Part shown: positions 1-5,743 of the stretch, in pieces
How the letters are laid out: each line of letters starts with the position of its first letter
How positions within the stretch are numbered: position 1 is the stretch's first letter
Assembly: GCA_021793745.1 (NCBI GenBank)
Contig: JAJYSD010000039.1
Location: forward strand, 1 to 7,776
Direction: 5' to 3'
Length of the DNA stretch: 7,776 bases
DNA from: Bacillota bacterium
GTDB lineage: Bacteria > Bacillota > Bacilli > Thermoactinomycetales > DSM-44946
Notes under the pieces: model-generated
Databases searched by the model: none
What the model was told of the DNA's origin: nothing
What the model saw: only the letters and a program-made list of their open reading frames with translations
Program-made: the position numbers and the translations under genes

Positions 1-434
1 ATAACACCTTTGACCACGCCACCATCGGCTTTGCGCTGCGCAACGTACCCGATTTCCGGCATGTGCTCAGGGAGATGATGCGGGTGGTGAAGCCGGGCGG
101 ACAAGTGGTCTCCCTGGAGCTTTCCAAGCCGACATGGCCGCCGTTTCGGGCCTTCTATTACGTTTATTTTCGGCACATCCTCCCGCTGATGGGCAAATTG
201 CTGGCGGGTCGCTATGAACAATACCGCTGGCTTCCGGAGTCCTTGGTCCACTTTCCCGATCATCGGGAATTGGCCCGGATTATGGAGGAGGATGTGGGGT
301 TGACGGATGTGCGGGTGTATCCCTTGACGGGAGGGATCGCCGCCGTGCATATCGGACGCAAAAGGGAGAAGGTAGAGGATGACGATGGGATGGATCAAGC
401 GAGTAAAACTGATCCTGGAAATGATCAAGTTTGA
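1..434 (+). CDS. menG: Demethylmenaquinone methyltransferase MenG/UbiE, 3' part
   Basis: This is the C-terminal 143 codons of the SAM-dependent C-methyltransferase that converts demethylmenaquinone to menaquinone, the last step of the pathway. The reading frame begins at base 3 and the 5' end lies outside the window. Family signatures visible are TIGFALRNVPD close to the left edge and MRVVKPGGQVV about 25 codons later. After these come the aromatic FRAFYYVYFRHILPLMG segment, GRYEQYRWLPES and the closing TGGIAAVHIG block. The N-terminal SAM-binding glycine motif is not in view. The full protein is usually about 230-240 aa, so roughly 60 percent is visible. The conserved part ends near base 362. 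The remaining ~23 residues are hydrophilic, look non-conserved, and overlap the next gene by 56 bp. The same enzyme serves both the classical and futalosine menaquinone routes; its neighbours here favour the futalosine one. Confidence 0.95.
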   Translation, partial: NTFDHATIGFALRNVPDFRHVLREMMRVVKPGGQVVSLELSKPTWPPFRAFYYVYFRHILPLMGKLLAGRYEQYRWLPESLVHFPDHRELARIMEEDVGLTDVRVYPLTGGIAAVHIGRKREKVEDDDGMDQASKTDPGNDQV

Positions 435-1257
435 ACACACGGTGTTTGCGCTGCCCTTCGCCTATTTCGGAGCGGTGTTGGGCAGCCTCGTTGTGATGGA
501 CCGCCTTCCTTCCTGGGGGCAGATCGGGTGGGTCACTCTGGCGATGGTGGGGGCCCGCAGTGCGGCGATGGCTCTCAATCGGCTGATCGATCGTCACATC
601 GACGCCAGGAATCCCCGGACGGCCAATCGCGCGATTCCGGCCGGTCAAATTTCTGTTCGTGCGGTTTGGTGGTTCGTGATCGTCTCCTTCCTGGTGCTTT
701 TTATTGCCGCCTATAACCTCAATCGATTGGCGGTGCAGCTGTTTCCTCTGGCGGTGTTTGTTCTGGTAATCTATTCCTATACAAAGCGGTTTACTTGGAC
801 TTGTCATCTCGTGCTGGGGGCCGCCATCGGCTTGGCGCCCCTCGGAGGATGGGTGGCGACGACGGGTCAAATCGACGGCGTCGCGCTCCTGCTTTTCGCG
901 ACGGTGGCCCTGTGGACCGCCGGCTTTGACGTGATTTATGCCTGCCAGGATGAAGGTTTCGACCGGGAGGAAGGCTTGTACTCCATTCCCGCCCGCTTCG
1001 GTTTGGCCCGGGCCCTGCAGATGGCCCGCTGGTTTCATGTGGGTACCACGTTGGGCTTGCTGCTCCTTTGGCTGCTCACGCCCCTCAGCGGATGGTTTTT
1101 TGTCGGCGTGCTCGTGGCCGCTGCCATCCTCATCTACGAGCACCGGATCGTTTCCCCGGATGATTTGTCCCGGCTCAATACGGCGTTTTTCACGATGAAC
1201 GGGATTATGAGCGTCGTGGTCTTCCTGTTCGCGATGGTGGACGTGATCCTGGGATGA
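379..1257 (+). CDS. ubiA: UbiA-family prenyltransferase (menaquinone, MqnP-like)
   Basis: This 292-aa polytopic membrane protein is predicted to attach a polyprenyl chain to an aromatic acid. The N-terminus (LEMIKFEHTVFALPFAYFGA) is typical of 4-hydroxybenzoate-type UbiA enzymes rather than MenA. The first Asp-rich motif is NRLIDRHID at residues 67-75 (N67, D71, D75), followed by NPRTANRAIPAG. The second is DVIYACQDEGFD at 184-195. Several long hydrophobic stretches (about 24-40, 97-115, 120-133, 145-160, 222-260 and 274-291) fit the usual membrane helices. The partner genes ubiX and mqnA suggest the substrate is the dihydroxynaphthoate made by the futalosine pathway; ubiquinone is not expected in this lineage. 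The ATG at 379 sits 6 nt after AGAAGG (367-372). The ATG at 385, preceded by AGAGG, is an equally workable start and would drop only two residues. The stop overlaps the ubiX start as ATGA, indicating translational coupling. Confidence 0.93.
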   Translation: MTMGWIKRVKLILEMIKFEHTVFALPFAYFGAVLGSLVVMDRLPSWGQIGWVTLAMVGARSAAMALNRLIDRHIDARNPRTANRAIPAGQISVRAVWWFVIVSFLVLFIAAYNLNRLAVQLFPLAVFVLVIYSYTKRFTWTCHLVLGAAIGLAPLGGWVATTGQIDGVALLLFATVALWTAGFDVIYACQDEGFDREEGLYSIPARFGLARALQMARWFHVGTTLGLLLLWLLTPLSGWFFVGVLVAAAILIYEHRIVSPDDLSRLNTAFFTMNGIMSVVVFLFAMVDVILG

Positions 1258-1847
1258 AGCGATTGGTGGTTGGAATGACGGGCGCGAGCGGCGCTCCCTA
1301 CGCCCTGTGTCTGATTGAGGAATTGCTCCGTCAGGGACATGAGGTTCACGTGACCGTGACGGAGGCCGGGTGGCGCGTGCTCAAGGAAGAACATGGCTGG
1401 CAAGTGGAGCGGCGGGAGGAAGCGTTCCGAAAGGCCATCCCGGTGAATTCCGATCTGCTGCATTATCACCCGATCCGGGATATCGGGGCATCGATTGCCT
1501 CCGGCTCCTATCCCTGCGATGCCATGGTGGTGATTCCCTGTTCGATGGGAACCCTGGCGAAGATCGCCCAGGGGATTTCCTCCAATCTGCTGGAACGGGC
1601 AGCGGATGTGATGCTGAAGGAAGGGCGTCCGTTGATTGTCGTTCCTCGGGAAACGCCCCTCAATTTGATTCATCTGGAAAACATGGTCAAATTGGTGCGA
1701 TGTGGAGCGACGGTGCTCCCGGCGATGCCGGCCTTTTACCACGGCCCCCGCGATTTGGAGGACATGGTCCGCTTTATTGCCGGCAAGGTGCTGGATCAGT
1801 TGGCCATACCGCACCAGTTATATCAACGATGGGAGGGTTCCAGTTGA
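1254..1847 (+). CDS. ubiX: UbiX-type flavin prenyltransferase
   Basis: This 197-aa flavoprotein belongs to the UbiX family, which joins dimethylallyl (mono)phosphate to reduced FMN, making the prenyl-FMN cofactor used by UbiD-type decarboxylases. The flavin-binding start VGMTGASGAPYA is at residues 6-17. CSMGT lies at 96-100, the PRETPLNLIHLENM block at 131-144 (R132 and E133 match the catalytic Arg-Glu of the family), and PAMPAFYHGP at 156-165. Length and motif order are normal. The start ATG overlaps the ubiA stop by 4 bp and the stop overlaps the mqnA TTG start by 4 bp, so the three genes are probably co-translated. In the futalosine pathway a UbiX/UbiD pair is thought to remove the naphthoate carboxyl group after prenylation. 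The matching ubiD is not in this window and should be elsewhere in the genome. Confidence 0.94.
   Translation: MKRLVVGMTGASGAPYALCLIEELLRQGHEVHVTVTEAGWRVLKEEHGWQVERREEAFRKAIPVNSDLLHYHPIRDIGASIASGSYPCDAMVVIPCSMGTLAKIAQGISSNLLERAADVMLKEGRPLIVVPRETPLNLIHLENMVKLVRCGATVLPAMPAFYHGPRDLEDMVRFIAGKVLDQLAIPHQLYQRWEGSS
1831..1836 (+). promoter_or_regulatory. Ribosome binding site that sets the mqnA TTG start
   Basis: GGGAGG, inside the last codons of ubiX, lies 7 nt before the TTG at 1844. An in-frame ATG at 1829 overlaps this sequence and has no ribosome binding site at a useful distance. The TTG is therefore the better start. Confidence 0.75.
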
Positions 1848-2686
1848 GACCGATCCGGATAGGGCGCATTGCATTTACCAATATCTTGCCAATCTATCAC
1901 TTTTTTGAAACGGAAGGGCTGAAGGTCGAGATGGTTCCCCAGGTTCCGAGCCAGCTGAACCGCGGTATGGCTGCGGGAGAGATTGACATGGGCCCCATCT
2001 CCTCCTTTGCCTATGGGGAAAACCACCACCGGTACACGCTGTTGCCGAACTTATCCATCAGTTCAAAGGGGCCGGTGCGATCGATCTTCCTGTTCACACG
2101 TCAGGCGGCGCTGTCCGATCTCCGCTCGGCCCGTATCGCCGTCACCAATACGTCGGCCACCTCCGTGGCGCTATTGAAGATCCTCCTGCAATACTTTGAG
2201 GGTGGGGATCCGGAATATATTACCATGCCACCCTCCCTGGAGGAGATGATGGAGCAGGGGGATGCAGCGCTGCTGATCGGCGATGACGCGGTGCGGGGCG
2301 CCTGGGAAAACCCCGGTTATCGCGTGCTGGACCTCGGGGAGGAATGGTACAAACGGACCGGCTTGGATATGACCTTTGCCGTGTGGGCGGTGAGGGATGA
2401 GCTGATCGATACGCGGCGGGATGAGTTGTCGGCGATTGCTTCCCGGTTGATGGAGAGCAAAGAGAAGGGATTGGGAGATTTGCGCCCGGTGGTCGAGGAG
2501 GCACAGAAACGCCTGGGAGGGGATCCCGGTTTTTGGTTCCAGTATTACACCGGGCTGTGTTATGATTTGGGTGAAAGGCAGCTGGAAGGATTGAAAGCGT
2601 ATTATCGCTACGCCGGGGAATTGGGATTGCTTCCGAAGGATGTTCAAATCCGCGTGCTGGATCTTCCGGCGGGAACGCCCTGCTAG
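1844..2686 (+). CDS. mqnA: Chorismate dehydratase MqnA (futalosine pathway)
   Basis: This 280-aa protein matches MqnA, which dehydrates chorismate to 3-[(1-carboxyvinyl)oxy]benzoate, the first committed step of futalosine-dependent menaquinone synthesis. MqnA has a type 2 periplasmic-binding-protein fold but is cytoplasmic, and no signal peptide is seen here. Family landmarks are RIGRIAFTNILPIYHFF at residues 5-21, VPSQLNRGMAAGEIDMGPISSFAYG at 34-58, LLPNLSISSKGPVRSI at 66-81, the ligand-loop region VTNTSATSVALL at 100-111, ALLIGDDA at 142-149 and TGLDMTFAVWAV at 172-183. The TTG start is preferred because of GGGAGG 7 nt upstream and because homologues begin at this point; the frame stays open upstream only as a shadow within ubiX. 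The TTGA overlap with the ubiX stop shows tight coupling. MqnB/MqnE, MqnC and MqnD are not in the window. Presence of MqnA is the strongest evidence that this organism uses the futalosine route rather than MenF-MenD-MenB. Confidence 0.93.
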   Translation: MRPIRIGRIAFTNILPIYHFFETEGLKVEMVPQVPSQLNRGMAAGEIDMGPISSFAYGENHHRYTLLPNLSISSKGPVRSIFLFTRQAALSDLRSARIAVTNTSATSVALLKILLQYFEGGDPEYITMPPSLEEMMEQGDAALLIGDDAVRGAWENPGYRVLDLGEEWYKRTGLDMTFAVWAVRDELIDTRRDELSAIASRLMESKEKGLGDLRPVVEEAQKRLGGDPGFWFQYYTGLCYDLGERQLEGLKAYYRYAGELGLLPKDVQIRVLDLPAGTPC

Positions 2687-2694
2687 GCGGGGAT

Positions 2695-2820
2695 GTGAGC
2701 CGCGGGGGCAATCGCCGGGGATCCCGGCTGTTTATCTTCCGCAAATCGTCAAAGAAGGGATGGAAGGGTACACGGCTCCCGCCTTTGGGATGCTCGTTCT
2801 TTTGTGCCCGTAGTGGATGA
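2695..2820 (+). CDS. Possible 41-aa basic peptide overlapping hepT start
   Basis: A GTG-started open frame fills almost all of the mqnA-hepT gap and ends in TGA at 2818-2820, making an ATGA overlap with the hepT start codon. The product would be 41 aa and strongly basic, with many Arg and Lys residues and FIFRKSSKKGWKG in the middle. I recognise no family. In its favour, hepT has no convincing ribosome binding site, so upstream translation could supply ribosomes. Against it, its own ribosome binding site is weak (AGGCGG, 4 nt away), and open frames of this size are common by chance in G+C-rich DNA. Confidence 0.2.
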   Translation: MSRGGNRRGSRLFIFRKSSKKGWKGTRLPPLGCSFFCARSG

Positions 2821-3788
2821 AGCTCTTGGATATTTATGAGGAATTGCGAAGTGATTTAAAAATTATTGAAAAGGAGTTGGCCAGCTCCCTCGAGACCGAT
2901 CAGGCTCGATTGAACCAGTCCTCCGGCCACCTCCTTGAGGCCGGAGGGAAGCGGATTCGTCCCCTTTTTGTCCTGTTGTCCGGACACTTCGGCCGATACG
3001 ACATTCACCGGTTGAAACGGGTGGCCGTCCCGCTGGAACTGATTCATATGGCGACGCTGGTGCACGATGATGTGATCGACGATGCCGAAACCCGCCGCGG
3101 ACGGAAGACGGTGAAGGCGCAGTGGGACAACCGGGTGGCCATGTACACGGGCGACTACATTTTCGCCCGTTCCCTACAGCTGGTGACCGAAATCGAAGAT
3201 CCCGCGGTTCATCGGATCCTTTCGCGCTCCATCATGGATATGTGCCTGGGGGAGATCGAACAGGTCCGGGATTTTTATGACGCCTCTCCCTCCGTCCTCC
3301 GATATTTCCGCCGGATCAAGCGGAAGACGGCGCTCCTGATGGCTGTCAGCTGCCAGCTGGGCAGCCTGGTCAGTCGGGCCGAAGGGCGGATTGTCCGAAA
3401 TCTCTATCTTTACGGTTATTATGTGGGGATGGCGTTTCAAATCACCGATGACGTGTTGGACTTCATCGGCGATGAATCGGTGCTGGGAAAGCCGGCCGGC
3501 AGCGATTTGCGCCAGGGCAATGTGACGCTGCCTGCGATCTACGCTCTCCGCACCGCGGAATCCCGGGAACGGAATCTTCTTCTGGCCTTTTTGCAGTCGA
3601 AGGGACGGGATGTTTCCCTTTCGACGGTGGTGGATATCGTTCGGCATTCGGGTGGAATCGATTTTTCCTTGAAACTGGCGGATCGCTACCTGCAAAAAGC
3701 GCTTACCGTTTTGAGGCGCCTCCCTTCCTGCGGAGCGCGGGATTCCCTGGAGCGCATCGCCCGGTTTGTGGGAAGCCGCTCCTATTAG
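2817..3788 (+). CDS. hepT: Heptaprenyl diphosphate synthase component II HepT
   Basis: This 323-aa trans-isoprenyl diphosphate synthase is the catalytic subunit that extends farnesyl diphosphate with isopentenyl diphosphate to make the C35 side chain of menaquinone-7. The substrate-binding GGKRIRP is at residues 43-49. The first Asp-rich motif is HDDVIDDAETRRG at 83-95 (D84, D85, D88, D89, R93, R94). KRKTA is at 168-172, and the second Asp-rich motif FQITDDVLDF at 207-216 (D211, D212, D215). GKPAGSDLRQGNVTLP at 224-239 is the usual following block. MYTGDYIFA and CLGEIEQ also match Bacillus HepT closely. Enzymes of this type need a small partner, HepS, which in B. subtilis is encoded upstream of menG and so would lie beyond the left edge. 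ATG 2817 is the first possible start, because TAG lies two codons upstream in frame. No good ribosome binding site precedes it; only GTGG abuts it. Chain length (C35 or nearby) is inferred from family resemblance. Confidence 0.94.
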   Translation: MKLLDIYEELRSDLKIIEKELASSLETDQARLNQSSGHLLEAGGKRIRPLFVLLSGHFGRYDIHRLKRVAVPLELIHMATLVHDDVIDDAETRRGRKTVKAQWDNRVAMYTGDYIFARSLQLVTEIEDPAVHRILSRSIMDMCLGEIEQVRDFYDASPSVLRYFRRIKRKTALLMAVSCQLGSLVSRAEGRIVRNLYLYGYYVGMAFQITDDVLDFIGDESVLGKPAGSDLRQGNVTLPAIYALRTAESRERNLLLAFLQSKGRDVSLSTVVDIVRHSGGIDFSLKLADRYLQKALTVLRRLPSCGARDSLERIARFVGSRSY

Positions 3789-3791
3789 GGT

Positions 3792-3820
3792 TTGCTTTTC
3801 AGGCGTGTTTTTGGTAAAAT
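3792..3820 (+). promoter_or_regulatory. Probable sigma-A promoter of ndk, extended -10
   Basis: TTGCTT (3792-3797) and TAAAAT (3815-3820) are separated by 17 nt, and TGG immediately before the -10 gives the extended -10 TG motif. Transcription would start near 3827, leaving a leader of about 45 nt before ndk. It lies just after the hepT stop, so ndk can be transcribed independently of the quinone operon. This is a sequence-pattern prediction only. Confidence 0.65.
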
Positions 3821-3871
3821 CCGAGTGCTCCCGATACCATTACATAAGTTGGTGGAAACGGAGGATCATCG

Positions 3872-4318
3872 ATGGAAAAGACATTTCTCATGGTCAAACC
3901 CGACGGTGTCCAGAGGGGTCTCGTAGGCGAGATCATTTCCCGTTTTGAGAAAAAAGGCTTCAAACTGGTGGCTGCAAAGTTGATGCAGGTGTCCCGGGAA
4001 TTGGCCGAAGCCCACTATGCCGAACATCGGGAAAAGCCGTTTTTTGAAGAGCTGGTGAGCTTTATCACTTCCGGTCCGGTGCTTGCTATGATCTGGGAAG
4101 GAGAGAATGTGATCGCCGTCGCCCGTCAAATGATGGGGAAAACCAATCCTGCCGAAGCGGCCCCTGGAACCATCCGCGGTGATTATGGAATCAGTGTAGG
4201 GATGAACATTATCCACGGTTCCGATTCGCCGGAGAGCGCGGAGCGGGAGATCGGGCTCTGGTTCCAGGAGCAGGATCGGATTTCCTATGAAAAAACGATC
4301 GATCGCTGGATCTCCTGA
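3872..4318 (+). CDS. ndk: Nucleoside diphosphate kinase
   Basis: This 148-aa enzyme transfers the gamma phosphate of ATP to other nucleoside diphosphates through a phosphohistidine intermediate and balances NTP and dNTP pools. The start [21 protein letters not shown] is diagnostic. The active-site motif NIIHGSDS is at residues 113-119 plus flank, with catalytic H115. [14 protein letters not shown] at 57-70 and [16 protein letters not shown] at 91-106 are the other conserved blocks. Length is normal for the short bacterial type. A clear GGAGG (3860-3864) lies 7 nt before the ATG. It has a promoter in front and a strong terminator behind, so it is probably a single-gene transcript, possibly with read-through from hepT. 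Its place after hepT is the conserved Bacilli order. Confidence 0.97.
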   Translation: MEKTFLMVKPDGVQRGLVGEIISRFEKKGFKLVAAKLMQVSRELAEAHYAEHREKPFFEELVSFITSGPVLAMIWEGENVIAVARQMMGKTNPAEAAPGTIRGDYGISVGMNIIHGSDSPESAEREIGLWFQEQDRISYEKTIDRWIS

Positions 4319-4332
4319 GATCCTGCTGTGGC

Positions 4333-4356
4333 GGCCCGGTATCGACCGGGCCTTTT
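4333..4356 (+). terminator. Intrinsic terminator after ndk
   Basis: GGCCCGGT (4333-4340) pairs perfectly with ACCGGGCC (4345-4352) around the 4-nt loop ATCG and is followed by TTTT (4353-4356). The eight-base-pair G+C-rich stem sits 14 nt after the ndk stop. It separates the ndk unit from the following pentose-phosphate genes. Confidence 0.82.
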
Positions 4357-4441
4357 GCCGTGCAGGGCCATTTTTATCGACGGAAAAATCAGTTTATTCT
4401 GATATCTCCAGCGTGTCGCAGCAGGAGGGGCATTTCCGCTA

Positions 4442-4501
4442 ATGAAAAGGGGACTTCTCCCATACGATGGATCCGAGGGGATTTTGCGGAAAAGGAGCTG
4501 A
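4442..4501 (+). CDS. Possible 19-aa leader ORF before tarJ-like gene
   Basis: ATG 4442 opens a 19-codon frame ending in TGA at 4499-4501, 7 nt before the chosen tarJ-like start. AGGAGGGG (4423-4430) precedes it by 11 nt and is the best ribosome binding site in this spacer. The peptide would start MKRGLLPYDG and end ILRKRS; no family is recognised. It could be a translated leader whose ribosomes pass to the next gene, or chance. The rest of the 190-bp spacer holds the ndk terminator and a small AT-rich dyad at 4388-4403. Confidence 0.2.
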   Translation: MKRGLLPYDGSEGILRKRS

Positions 4502-4508
4502 AACGCGC

Positions 4509-5597
4509 ATGGTTTCGAGTGTGAAGAGGGAGCGGGAAAGGGCGGTTCTTTCCCGGACGTATCGCTTGCAGCAGCCGGGGAGACTGGAGGAAGTCCGCGT
4601 TGAACGACCCTTTCGGGAAGGCGAAGTGGTGGTGGAGCCCTTTTTGGCAAGCATCTGCCAGGCCGATTTGCGCTATTTTAGCGGCCGGCGGAGGAAAGAA
4701 GCCCTCGCCAAGAAGCTGCCGATGGCGTTGATCCATGAAGGGATCGGCAGAGTGGTGCAGAGCGGAGGGTCCCGGCTCCGGCCGGGCGACCGCGTCGTCA
4801 TCGTTCCGAATCTCCCGGGATGTGGGAGGGAGGATTGTCCCGCATGTTCCCGGGGAATCGGGACGAATTACTGCCTTCACAGCCGATTCCTGGGCAGCGG
4901 GACGGACGGCATCGCACAAAGCCGGATCGTATTGCCGGTGGAATGCGCGATTCCGTCCGAGAACCGCATCCCGGATGAGATATTGGTCCTGGCGGAGCTT
5001 TGTTCCGTCTCTTATCACGCCATCCGCCGCGTGGACCGCCTTCAGGAGGAACGGCGCGTGGTGGTGTTTGGCGACGGACCGGTCGGCTACTTGACGGCGG
5101 CCATGCTTCACCACATCTTTGGAATGGGACCGGAGAGGTTGTGGGTTTTCGGAGCGGTTCCGGAGAGGCTGGAGCAGTTTACCTTCGCCCGGCGGATCCT
5201 GGTCGGCGAATGCGACTTCCGGCCTTTGCCCAAGGCGGGGGTTGCCTTCGAATGTACCGGCGGACATTTTAGCCGGGAGGCGATCAATCAAGCGATCGAA
5301 GTGTTAAATCCCGGCGGCGTTCTCGTGCTGATGGGCGTCAGTGAGGAGCCGGTTCCCGTCAATACGCGGGATGTGTTGGAAAAGGGAATCACCCTGATCG
5401 GAAGCAGCCGCAGCTCTGCACGGGATTATCCGCCGGTATTGAAGGCGATGGAAGATCCCGCATGTCAAAGGACCTTGTCGCGCCTTCTGCCGGATCAGAG
5501 GACGCCGGTTCATTCGGTGGCGGACTTGACCGCCGCCCTGGATCGGGCAAGCCGGCATAAAGCGTGGAAGAAGACGCTTCTGGAGTTTCACTGGTGA
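4509..5597 (+). CDS. tarJ: TarJ-type ribulose-5-phosphate reductase
   Basis: This 362-aa medium-chain, zinc-type dehydrogenase resembles TarJ, which reduces D-ribulose 5-phosphate to D-ribitol 5-phosphate with NADPH. The resemblance is specific: [13 protein letters not shown] at residues 68-80, AFECTGG at 246-252, and [20 protein letters not shown] then ITLIGSSRS at 274-302 are TarJ hallmarks. Likely catalytic-zinc ligands are C50 (SICQAD), H76-E77 and E163 (AELCSVSYH). The nucleotide-binding glycine motif is GDGPVG at 188-193. Four cysteines (C105, C110, C113, C122) look like a structural-zinc lobe, which I recall as absent from Staphylococcus aureus TarJ. ATG 4509 is preferred with AAAGGAG (4491-4497) 11 nt upstream; ATG 4467 in the same frame would add 14 residues but has a poorer ribosome binding site. 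No tarI cytidylyltransferase follows; a ribulokinase does. A catabolic ribitol-5-phosphate dehydrogenase role is therefore as likely as teichoic-acid precursor synthesis. The family call is firm and the direction of reaction is open. Confidence 0.82.
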   Translation: MVSSVKRERERAVLSRTYRLQQPGRLEEVRVERPFREGEVVVEPFLASICQADLRYFSGRRRKEALAKKLPMALIHEGIGRVVQSGGSRLRPGDRVVIVPNLPGCGREDCPACSRGIGTNYCLHSRFLGSGTDGIAQSRIVLPVECAIPSENRIPDEILVLAELCSVSYHAIRRVDRLQEERRVVVFGDGPVGYLTAAMLHHIFGMGPERLWVFGAVPERLEQFTFARRILVGECDFRPLPKAGVAFECTGGHFSREAINQAIEVLNPGGVLVLMGVSEEPVPVNTRDVLEKGITLIGSSRSSARDYPPVLKAMEDPACQRTLSRLLPDQRTPVHSVADLTAALDRASRHKAWKKTLLEFHW

Positions 5598-5618
5598 CCG
5601 GCGGAGGCTCTGTCGCAG

Positions 5619-5683
5619 GTCGAACCCATCGATCCACCGGCTGCGTCCCGGGAGGTGGCGCCATGGGGGGATGTCGAACCCAT
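5619..5683 (+). repeat. 11-bp direct repeat in the tarJ-araB spacer
   Basis: GTCGAACCCAT occurs at 5619-5629 and again at 5673-5683, 54 bp apart start to start. The first copy runs into CGATCCACC and the second into TGGATAG. The second can fold with TGGGTT (5705-5710) around an inner AATCC-TTC-GGATT hairpin (5693-5705). Two copies of a protein site, or parts of a switching RNA leader, are possible; I recognise no known operator such as an AraR box. Confidence 0.5.
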
Positions 5684-5743
5684 TGGATAGAGAATCCTTC
5701 GGATTGGGTTGGAAAGGCTTTTGTTCGGGGGGATGGATCGATG
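5627..5743 (+). promoter_or_regulatory. Possible start-masking leader of araB
   Basis: CATCGATCCA (5627-5636) is the exact reverse complement of TGGATCGATG (5734-5743), which ends in the araB start codon. With a one-base bulge on each side, CC-GG pairs could extend the helix on both ends. Pairing in the mRNA would cover the AUG and part of the G-rich ribosome binding site (5727-5736). No terminator-like U-run is seen in the leader, so control would be translational. This is an inference from base pairing only. Confidence 0.35.

Noticed and set aside
280..1143. Long minus-strand open frame opposite ubiA, and other antisense frames across the window
   Set aside because: Products are rich in Arg, His, Pro and Gln with no recognisable motifs, and they lie opposite clear family members. 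They are shadows of G+C-rich codon use.
1370..1843. Upstream extension of the mqnA frame through ubiX
   Set aside because: The translated stretch looks like out-of-frame ubiX, and a strong ribosome binding site plus homology place the start at 1844.
2714..2728. GCCGGG-GAT-CCCGGC hairpin after mqnA as a terminator
   Set aside because: The stem is 6 bp with a 3-nt loop and is followed by TGTTTATCTT rather than a T-run. A hairpin is possible, but terminator function is poorly supported.
4371..4406. Promoter for the tarJ-like gene
   Set aside because: TTTTTA or TCGACG with TATTCT or TGATAT can be lined up, but each pairing has at least one poor hexamer, so no choice is supported.
4509..5597. 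Generic alcohol, sorbitol or threonine dehydrogenase
   Set aside because: The [33 protein letters not shown] and LIGSSRS blocks fit TarJ much better than general zinc-dependent alcohol dehydrogenases.
5564..5740. N-terminal extension of AraB from ATG 5564 or GTG 5594
   Set aside because: The extension has no family resemblance, and the G-rich ribosome binding site before ATG 5741 matches the normal family start. The GTG at 5594 remains a minor alternative.
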